From NCBI GenBank assembly GCA_024803745.1, contig JANJXV010000037.1, positions 8,519,501-8,583,500 on the forward strand: a stretch of DNA of 64,000 nt, written 5' to 3'. This DNA comes from Megascapheus bottae. Taxonomy: Eukaryota; Chordata; Mammalia; Rodentia; Geomyidae. Made by a program: the position numbers and the translations under genes. Shown here piece by piece: positions 55,541 to 64,000 of this stretch. The notes beneath the pieces were generated by a model, which saw nothing but the letters and a program-made list of their open reading frames with translations, was not told the origin of the DNA and did no database searches. Each line of letters opens with the position of its first letter. Position 1 is the stretch's first letter.

Positions 55541-56649
55541 GACATGGGAAAGAGTCTAACTTGAGAGGTGCTGTGAGGACTGGTAGATATCAGTGGCACA
55601 CTATACAAACAAGTGTGAGGCCCGGTTATCATTTGGAGGAAATGACCAGAGCAATGACTCACATGGAGAGGTTGGAGTCTTCCCTTTGTTCTAAGGCCAG
55701 ACTCAGTGTTCTCAGTCCCATTCCCTTCCTGTCACTTCTAGACCCCTGTATCAGTCTGAAGCCAGGATTTTTTCCTTCTGCCTATGGAATATATGTAGGC
55801 TTTTCCTCTCTTATGGGAAAAGTCCCTTTCTTGATTGACTTTCCTTTTCAGCTAACACTCTGTTTCTTTTACTGCCAGATTTGTTAATATACATGCTTCT
55901 TCCCACTTTTCAACTCCATCACTCATTGACCTCCCAGCCCCCATCCCTGTTTTTCTGACAGAGGGGTCATTAGGGTCAACAGAGCCACCTCATAGAAATC
56001 AGTGGGATGATAGACTCAGAACACTTGTCTTAGTTAATCATTCTTTCCTTAAAGCTCATATATGAAGCTCATCACCCTGCTCCCTTATTTCTGCATGTTG
56101 TATCATTTCTCCAAGTCATCTAGGAAAGATCATGAATTCTGGGTTTGTTTAGTCCCCACTTCTTGCTCTCACATTAGTTTTATTATTTACTTTTATTGAC
56201 AAAAACTAGATCTCATTAAAGCTAGATTATGAAAAAATTATTTCAGGATATGGAGGAAGGATAGATGGGGAAAGCCTCTAGTGGGTCCTAAGGGTAGGAC
56301 ATGGTTAGAACCCAGGAAAGACCAAAACTGTGGACTTGGGAGCCAACAGAGTCCAAAGCCTTCTGGATTTCCCATGACCTGCACAGACACCCTGAAGGTG
56401 TCAGACACTCCCACACTCAGTTAGTCACCAGGTCCTGTAAAATGCATCATCTTGCAGCAGGCTCCAGAATCTTTCTCCTCTCCAGCTTTGTTTACTGCAT
56501 TCTCCCCCCACCCACCTTGTTACTTCTCTCTTGATCATTTTTGTTTCTGATATTTCTTACTCCTCCTAGCCCCTTAGTACAGCATTACCTGCATTTCAGT
56601 TCTGTCTTTTCTTGGAACACATTTCTGCTTTGTTGACTCTTAAATGACA

Positions 56650-56835
56650 GTATAGTGTTAAGCACTTGGGTTCTAGCATCCTAAGAGCCTAGCTTTGAAT
56701 CCTCAACTACTTTCTAGCTGTGTGAACTTGAGGTAGTTGAATTTTGAACCTTAACTCCTCATTTGTGAAATGGTATGCATATAAAGTCCTTAGCACACTG
56801 CCTGGCACTGAGAAATGAGCAAATGGTAACAATGA
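56650..56835 (+). mobile_element. MIR element
   Basis: ctagctgtgtgaacttgagg ... ccttagcacactgcctggca; well preserved 3' half. Confidence 0.75.
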
Positions 56836-57529
56836 TCAACCTTACCTGAGTCCTCTTTCCTGAACTACAATTCTGTACCACCTGCTAGTCTTTTCCATTA
56901 GCTCCATGACCTCTGATCTACCTGCTAACATTTTCCAGACACTGAGAGAAGATGAAGCTTTCTAGAGAACTAGAGGTTGAGGGGGAATTGAAAACTACTG
57001 GTGGTCTCATCAGAGCCTCAAAGGAGCCCTACAATGGCCTCAGTGAAACATCAGCAGAGAAGGCTCTAAAGAGCGACTCCTTGTGCTGGCTGACTCCTGA
57101 GATCCAGAATAGCAGGCAAGGCTGCCTTGGTGAGCACATAGAAGACGGGATGTCAACGTCTAAAAACAGCTAGGAGTGGTGAGAAGAGATATAACAGAGT
57201 CTGCAGCTCTTGGAATGGGGTGAGAAAGGTGAGAGCAGCACCCTCATGGTGTCAGGCCGAGCTCTGGCTGGGGCCTCCTTCAAGGGCCTCCTTCAGCAGC
57301 ATCATCAGAGGTGCTCCTGTTTTGAGCTGAGCTCTTGCAGGTCCCCTTTGAGAAATTCTCATTAGGCCCCATGTGTAGAGTAGGGGTTGCAGCTTTTCTA
57401 AGCACTGCAGTCCTGTCCTCCCTCCCTGCTGTCTGCTGTGTGCTCTATATCCTCAGCAGAGAGCTGTGGGTGGGGCAGGGAGGGTAACCTCTCAGCTATT
57501 CACTCCCTAGCAGCTTGGCCAAGATACTT

Positions 57530-57710
57530 GGAGATCTAGCTCTGACTCAGAGCGTGCTCCCATTTAAATCCCACTTCTGCCATTACTATCTTCGTGGCCC
57601 TAGGCAAGTTAATTTCTTTATGCCTCATCTGTACAGTAGGGATAATGATAGACCTATCTAATAGCTGTGAGTCTTAATAAGATAATGCCAAAGAAAGCGT
57701 TCAGCTTGGT
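57530..57710 (+). mobile_element. MIR element
   Basis: ccctaggcaagttaatttct ... tcatctgtacagtagggata. Confidence 0.72.
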
Positions 57711-58404
57711 CCTCCTTTACTATCTGGAGCCAAAAGCCCTGTCCTCAACGAAATAGCCCCCCCCCACCTCCACCCCTGCTGTCTCCATTTCATCTGTGTT
57801 GTTCTCCGTTCACATGTTCACAACTTCATTAGTCAGAGATAAAATTGTTGGATCTGTGTCCTAGCACAGGACCTGGCATATAGATGGATGGTTGTAATAC
57901 ACATTTTTAGAAGGTATCAGGCTACCGTCATCTACTCTTGGTTACTCACTACCAAATTGCAGGGCTTAGTCTCACTGTCCTGAGACTCCAATAACTGCAG
58001 TCAGTAGGCTGGGCTTGAGGCTTCATGGAGTGAATTGTCGATGGACATTAAGCATATAACAAAACCAATGGCATGTTTCAACTGGGAGCCTTACAAGTAA
58101 GGAAAAGCACAGTACAGAGCAGAGGGACCATGTGCTAGGCAGAGAGGAATTAGGAATTTTCTAGATGTATCAGGTAAACTGAAGCCCAATGAAAGTGCAG
58201 GCTGAGTGGAAGCAGAAGGTGAGAGATTTTCAGGAAGAAGCATACAGAAGTCCTGGATTCGAAGGGCTCAGGCTGCTGGACCAAGACAAGGTTCAGGTGT
58301 CTGGGAGCAGGTGATGGAGCCAGCCAGTAGTCTCCACACGGCTGTGGATCTGGAATGAGGTTTCTGTGAGCCCCCTGGGCTATGAGAACAGTTTAAGCCT
58401 TTAT

Positions 58405-58615
58405 CTTGATGATAGTAGCTAACATTTATTCCATTTTATGTATATGTGTGCTGTGCTAAGTACTCTGTTTACTCATTTACCTTTCACAACTCCTCTAAGA
58501 GCCTGGTGTTATTATTCCCATTTTGCGGATGATGAAACCTTGGCTCAGGAAAGAAAACTGGTATCAAGCTTACCCAGTTGGCTTCCAGCCTTTAGTCTTT
58601 GAATCCAGACCTGAG
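58405..58615 (-). mobile_element. MIR element, reverse
   Basis: agctaacatttattccattt ... ttattcccattttgcggatg. Confidence 0.7.
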
Positions 58616-58739
58616 TGCTCAACTCCTGTCCTCCTAAATCCCCCGAGGGGCCCAGCCTGAAAGGTCAGTGCAGCTTTCTACTGGTACTTGCACGTTCCTC
58701 CATCCTGGCTCTGGGATCTGAGCATCCTCAGCAAGACGA

Positions 58740-59010
58740 TGAAGGGAAGACTGCCCCCACCCCCTGCGTGGCCGCCGCGGAGCCGCGGAGCGCGGCCGCA
58801 GTGCGGTGGGCGCGGGTGTGGCACGCGGCCACCGTGGCTGTGAAATCCGAGGGCAGCGGACTCCAGGAGGCTCGCGGAGCGGGGCGGGGCCGGGCCCGGC
58901 CGGGAGGGACGCCCCGCAGCGTCCGGCAGGGGGCTCCCCGGCCCAGCCGGCGCTCCAGCCGCCTGCCTAGCATCCCCTCCGGGCTCGAGGGAGGCCAAGC
59001 AACGTGCATT
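58740..59010. promoter_or_regulatory. Orphan CpG island
   Basis: About 270 bp with very high GC and dense CpG (gccgccgcggagccgcggag; ggggcggggccgggcccggc), flanked by AT-rich DNA and free of SINEs. GC boxes are present on the plus strand. Open frames on both strands span it, as expected by chance in GC-rich DNA. It could be the promoter or distal first exon of the downstream gene (PCDH1 in the human order) or an enhancer. Confidence 0.6.
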
Positions 59011-59019
59011 TCCAACCCG

Positions 59020-59700
59020 AACCGACTCTTTTTTTCTTTAAATGAGTTCCATTCTTTATTTCTTCTTGTCCTCTCCCAGGGCCAGAAAGAGGCAGAAAAA
59101 CGACACTGAGAATCCATTCCAAACGAGCAGCCGAGAGGGGAGGCAGCAGCTCCCAGATGTTGATGTTTTGTTTTTTGACATAAATCTTTGCACTCATATG
59201 GGAGTTTTCATTGATTCATGTTCCCATCTGCTGAATTTCCTTTTATTTATTTAATATGGCTTTTTGGGGAAATCTCACTCCGAAGCTCAAGAGAAGCATA
59301 AACCGTGGCAACCGCTGTACCCACCCCTCCTCCCTCCTCCAAACCTCGGCTGCTGGGGGCGGGGTGCTCTGCAGAAAAGGGCTGCCCGGGGCCCTCGCTA
59401 GGGGGCCGAAGCTCCGGACTCGAGGTACCAGAGAGATCCCGCTGCTTGGGGCCTGCTGAGAGTGTACACCCGAGAAGCCAAGCAGGAGAAAGGCCTTCCT
59501 GCTCATCCACAATACCCTTTCCCAGGGTGCTAAAAACCACTCTGGTTTCATTAACTTGGAAATCAGCAGCAAGCAGTGGATGGTCCATATTAAATGTGAT
59601 ACTGTATCTTCTTTCTCACCCACATTCATCACCCCTCCACGCCAATAATGATCCATCGGTAATTACTGCCTGGCCTTGAGAATCCTAACTGCTTGTTATG
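59020..59700. other. Unique sequence beside the CpG island, second small GC peak
   Basis: No repeats recognised. It includes an acceptor-like sequence (ttcttgtcctctcccag ending at 59080) and a second GC-rich patch at about 59330-59450 with a gggggcggggtgc GC box. No coding assignment. Confidence 0.45.
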
Positions 59701-61046
59701 GTGAGTTCCCAAGCAAGTTAACTTCTCGGAATCTCGGGTTGCTCATCTGTGAAGTAGGAATAATTATTCCCATTGTCTCAGATGTGGATTGGTACATTTT
59801 GCAGTGGGCTGAGACTGGCCAAGAGAGTTGCCTAACAGATCCTTACCCATTCCTACCACCATTCCCTCATTCCAGCTCTACCCATAGGTCTCTAGGACAG
59901 ATCATCTGCCAGCCAGGGCTGGGGTGGGTGGGTGGAGGGCCTTTAGTCCATGAAGCAGAAGACTAAAGTTAGTGACTCAGAATGCCTGACACTTTCTAGC
60001 AATATGCATTTGAACTTGAAACATTGACCCAGATTTGGAAGGGACCCAGAAATCATTTCATCCAGTCTCTTACCATGCTGGCCCTTCTCATACCTTTACA
60101 GGGCAGCCTCTTCTATTGACACAAGTCCCTAGGCATTAGATTACCCATTTGGGTGTATGAAACCACCATTTCCACAGACCAAGCAGTACATTGTTAAGGT
60201 AGTTATATCCCATTCCAGTAGAAGGGAATTTCCAGAGCTCACTTGAAGTCTTACACTATCCCATAATATCATCTGTTGTGGGGCTAGCTAGATGTCATCC
60301 TAACATATATCCTGCCCAATCCAACCTTCCTTTGCTAAATAAATTAGGGCTTATCTGAAATTGTGTTTAAGCTTATCCTGTCTATGCATACATCTTTCAT
60401 CTTCAACCATGTATACTGTCTTGCCTGATACCTTTATATGTGCTTAGTACCTTACAGGAGGAAAACTTCCAAAATATTTAATGAAGAAAATAGGATGCAT
60501 AAGAAAGCATTTTTGTTCTCTGTGCAACAACTACCTAAGATGAAACCACTGACTTCATCTAGAGCTAAAGCCCATGGAAACCTCAGCCATGATTTGTTCC
60601 TCAAGATTGCCATGGGAGAGAAATCAAAATCAGAACTGCATAGTGAGTGTCAGGTCAGCCTAGGTTACAATAAACAACAAAAGAAAAAGAAAAGAAGAAC
60701 TCATTGGCCAAATAAACAGAGAGGTAACCTTGGAAACAATGAGAGATGGTTTAATACTGTATAATAAGATGGTTAACTATCCATTAAAATCCATTCTTCC
60801 CTTCTTCCATGATAAGAGAATTAAACTGAGATATGGGTCAAGATCTACCTTCAGATACACATGACTTTGTAAGCAAGTGATATAATTTTGTAAAGCTAAA
60901 TCCTCAAAACTTTGCATTAAACCTTGAACTTACTCCAACTCTTAACAGTTAGATATGTACCACCCCTACAAAGGGCAGTCAGTTGCATGGATTCCTAAAA
61001 AGTATCAGAACTGCCTGTATATTTTAAGCAAATCATGATGTAAGAG

Positions 61047-61244
61047 GGCTGGGAGTTTGGCCTAGTGGTTAAAGTGCTTGCCTAGCATGCATGAAGACCC
61101 GGGTTCGATTCCTTGGTACCACATACATAGAAAAAAGCCAGAAGTGGTGCTGAGGCTCAAGTGGTAGAGCTCTAGCCTTGAGAAAGTCCAAGGACATTGC
61201 ACAGGCCCTGAGCTCAAGCCCAGGACTGGCAAAAAAAAAAAAAA
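61047..61244 (+). mobile_element. ID-like long SINE
   Basis: ggctgggagtttggcctagt ... gagctcaagcccaggactgg; close to the other copies, hence fairly young. The phrase aatcatgatgtaagag occurs before it (61031) and again after it (61254), marking its target-site duplication. Confidence 0.9.
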
Positions 61245-61462
61245 TTGGAAAAAAATCATGATGTAAGAGAGAAACATGCATTTTGATTTGTTAAACATTA
61301 AGTTAGTACTGTACTGGCTTTCCAGGACAATTGAAGTTAAATATGCTTCCGTTAAAACAGTGAAGACAGTAAACTGATCAAGAGCATAGGTTTTGAAATG
61401 AAAGCATGGGTTTGGGCATATATATCAGCACCACCCCTTGGGAGCAATAACCTTGGGCTATT

Positions 61463-61680
61463 AGAAGGCGTGGTGGCTCAAGCCTGGTATAATCCTGGAT
61501 TATGGTTCAAGGCCAGCCTGGGCACTAAAAAATCCATGAGACTCTTATCTCCAATTAACCACCAGAAAATTGGGAAGTGGTGCTATGGCTCCAGGGGTAG
61601 GGCAGCAGCCTTGAGCTGAAGAGCTCAGAGACAACACCCAGGCCCAGAGTTCAAGCCCCATGACCACCAAAAACCAAACA
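61463..61680 (+). mobile_element. Composite SINE
   Basis: aggcgtggtggctcaagcct ... gttcaagccccatgaccacc. Confidence 0.8.
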
Positions 61681-61855
61681 AAACAACCTTGGGCTACTGA
61701 TGAATGTCCCTGGGCTTCAGTTTCCTCCTCATTAAATGAGAGATCGGTGTGGTACTGATCACAGTGGCTTTGGAGAACCATCTTTAGACTTGTCCATTAC
61801 AGCTGAAGATACTAATGGTCTATAATACAGAAATTCTACTACTAATTTTTATTTT

Positions 61856-62072
61856 GGATCAGTCATAGAGCTTGAAATCTCACGATGCTGTCGCTGAGCT
61901 CTTCAGCTCAAGGCTAGTGTTCTACTACTTGAGCCACAGCTCCACTTCTGGTTTTCTGGTGGTTAATTGGAGATAGGAATTTCATGGATTTAGTGCTTTG
62001 AACTATGATCCTCAGACCTCAGCCTCCTGAGTAGCTAGAATTACAGGTGTGAACCACTGGCACCCAGCCATT
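61856..62072 (-). mobile_element. Composite SINE, reverse
   Basis: gatcagtcatagagcttgaa ... cctgagtagctagaattaca. Confidence 0.8.
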
Positions 62073-62211
62073 ACTAATTATATATCCTAGAAAAATTTAG
62101 ACCTAGTACACCATATAAAATTCAAAATTATATATATACATACTATGTTTTTATTCATTTATATTTTAAGAATAGACAAAAAGTAGACTATATCTTTTAA
62201 CTACAAGGGAG

Positions 62212-62396
62212 TTGGGTGCTGGCTAAGAGTGGAAGTATCAAGGTCAGGACTAGCTTTGGCAGGAAAATTTGTAAGATTCTCTCATGAAAATATTTAGCAA
62301 AAAAATAACTGGGTTGGAGATGTGACTCAAGTGGTATAGCACCAGCTTAGCAAACTCAAGGGACTGAGTTCAAACTCCAATACAGCTCAGAATAAA
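62212..62396 (+). mobile_element. Composite SINE, diverged, with GAAA-rich tail
   Basis: gtaccagctta-type body: aaggtcaggactagctttgg ... gagttcaaactccaatacag; the tail becomes (GAAA)n to 62445. Confidence 0.6.
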
Positions 62397-62549
62397 GAAA
62401 GAAAGAAAAGAAAGAAGGGAAGAAAAGAAAGAAAGACAAAGAGAGTGGGAATATAGTTCACTCAGTGATACTCTCTAGCTCAGTAAGAAGAAAGTTTTCA
62501 TCATATATATAGAATGGCTACATGTCAATATAAATAATATTTAATTGTT

Positions 62550-62725
62550 CATGTCCATGTTTTAGACATCTTCTACATATATGTGCTATCCCACAATTAG
62601 AGTAAGGCATAAGTGAGCTGATAGGGTTGCATGAGAATTGAATGAGGTAATTAATGCACATAAAGCTCTAAGGTCCCCTGCCTGGTACATAATAAGTACT
62701 CAGTGGAAGTGACTTTTTCATACTA
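62550..62725 (+). mobile_element. MIR element
   Basis: gagaattgaatgaggtaatt ... ctggtacataataagtactc. Confidence 0.65.
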
Positions 62726-63429
62726 AGGGACGAATTTGAAGCCTTGCAAAGGCTACATAATTAGCCACTGATTAAATTAAGAAAAATCCTATTGTTTTTC
62801 TTTAAAGAATGTTGACTTTTTGTAGGTCTTGTATCTTAAGTGTGTATGTATAGGGATGGGAGGTGTTGATTGATTTAGAGCTCTTTGAGGATCACAAACT
62901 TAGTGTAGACTTAGGGAACTTTACTCTGCCCTTTGGAGAAGACAAATTGAGAAGGGAGAGAAGAATTTGTGCTGACTTCTTATGAAGGAACCAGGTCTCA
63001 GACTCCAGCAGACTTCTGGATATCTCACTTACACCCTCCTGGCTGCATTATGCATTTTGCAGTGTGGATGAGACCTCAAAACTAGCCCAGGCGACAGTCA
63101 GTTGGACTTGACCCAGCTCAGTGGTGGCAAGGGAAGTCATTCTGCTGACTGTGTGCTCTAAGGCACTGTAGAAGCAGCCAAGATTAAGAGTGGACACCCA
63201 GCCAAAAGGTACTGGGATCAGCCAGAAGGCCAGGAAAACCTGGCCAGAGTCTTCCAGCCAGGAGATGCCAACAGAGCTGAGCACCTCTGGAAATGAGCCT
63301 CAAGGGTTTCAGACTCAAGACTACTTTGCGTAGGCTTGGCCATGAGTTTCCAGATGTGTCTCCCCAAGGGGAGCCCAGTTTAGGGTACTGGAAAAAGTCT
63401 TCATTTCCCAGCTGTCTGTCTTGATTTTC

Positions 63430-63770
63430 TTTTTGCTGCTGGAGAGAATATCACAGACTTGGTAAATTACAAAGAATATAACTTCATTAGGCTCCTGGTT
63501 TTGGAGGCTAGGAAAGCCAAGATGAAGGGGCTGCAACTGGGGAGAACCTTCTTGCTATGTCAGAGCATGGGGAAGGGCAAGTGAGCGTGCATGAAACAAG
63601 AGAATAGGAGGCAAAGAGAGCCATGGTTATAACAAACCTGTTATTTTAGGGCCCTCCTAACTTAGAGGCCTCGTTAAAACCTCGTGATGAAAATCAAATT
63701 TCACCTTTAATTTTGGAGCAGACATTTAAACTATTGGCTCACTTGATTTCCATGCTATGGACTGATAGAC
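63430..63770 (+). mobile_element. Ancient interspersed repeat, family not named
   Basis: ctgctggagagaatatcaca, ggttttggaggctaggaaag and cctcctaacttagaggcctc recall the same broad class of old mammalian repeat as at 53690. Confidence 0.4.
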
Positions 63771-64000
63771 TTCCTGATATAGTGGAATCCAGACTCATGT
63801 GCAAGCCTTAGCCCCATTCCTTAGACTGAGGATTCTTAAGCTCATGACCCTTTAAGTTTTCACTTTTACCCTGAATCTTTTATACTTATCCAACCAGTTG
63901 CTCAATTCATCTTGTATTTACTAAGGTATATGCTACCCAGGTGCTTTTTCTAGATGCTAAAGATGAACAAGGGAAATGTAGATCCTGCCCTCATCAAGTT

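Larger units (their letters stand above)
49293..58700. other. Region upstream of DELE1: SINE-rich, no gene recognised
   Basis: Contains the SINEs and LINE/MIR remnants listed, with unique intervals (about 49300-49830, 51360-52030, 54400-55380, 55900-56640 and 57700-58600). No exon of PCDH1, the expected neighbour, was recognised. Confidence 0.6.
59701..64000. other. Distal intergenic region; no gene recognised
   Basis: SINEs at 61047, 61463, 61856 and 62212, a GAAA-rich tract at 62396-62445, a MIR at 62550-62720 and an old repeat near 63430-63770. 59.7-61.0 and 62.7-63.4 kb look unique. Confidence 0.6.

Noticed and set aside
58615..59117. Long open frames on both strands over the CpG island
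   Set aside because: Arg/Pro/Gly-rich frames are expected by chance in dense CpG DNA; neither continues convincingly outside the island.
49300..64000. PCDH1 coding exons expected from human gene order
   Set aside because: No cadherin-repeat coding sequence is visible; the gene must start beyond this window.

Overview
This is vertebrate nuclear DNA: intron-split genes, abundant SINEs and microsatellites, and no bacterial gene organisation. The SINE content points to a rodent, most likely a heteromyid/geomyoid such as a kangaroo rat, pocket mouse or pocket gopher. The evidence is one near-consensus rodent ID element, many longer tRNA/ID-like SINEs (core 'gcctagtggtagagtgcttgcctagcatgcatgaa'-type, split here by description only), and many composite SINEs with a B1/7SL-like left half and an ID-like right half. 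From memory these two families match those called IDL-Geo and Geo. The species is inferred from repeats, not proven.

Two protein-coding genes can be reconstructed exon by exon, and both match the mammalian 5q31-type locus. PCDH12 (protocadherin-12, VE-cadherin-2) is on the + strand. It has four coding exons between 13325 and 28394, joins in frame to about 1182 aa, and is followed by an AATAAA at 28790. DELE1 (KIAA0141, the mitochondrial-stress relay protein) is on the - strand. It has twelve coding exons between 49090 and 34950, joins in frame to 508 aa, and has a CpG-rich promoter around 48.9-49.4 kb. The genes are tail to tail with about 6 kb between them.

Layout: 1-12.1 kb is PCDH12 upstream DNA, with SINEs, microsatellites, an old L1 3' end, L2/MIR remnants and an unidentified two-ORF block at 6.66-7.37 kb. 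12.2-28.8 kb is PCDH12. 28.8-34.9 kb is intergenic. 34.9-49.1 kb is DELE1. 49.1-64 kb is repeat-rich intergenic DNA with an orphan CpG island at 58.74-59.0 kb. In the human locus the next gene on this side is PCDH1, but none of its coding sequence is visible here.

The two genes are neighbours without an evident shared pathway. PCDH12 is an adhesion receptor of endothelium and trophoblast. DELE1 carries mitochondrial damage signals to the eIF2alpha kinase HRI in the cytosol. I found no wholly new gene system. The most interesting signals are in the DELE1 leader: a perfect 11-bp GC-rich hairpin touching a two-codon upstream ORF, then a second upstream ORF that overlaps the DELE1 start codon. 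Also notable are a tandem splice donor in DELE1, a read-through ORF in PCDH12 intron 1, the orphan CpG island, and repeated birth of microsatellites at SINE tails.
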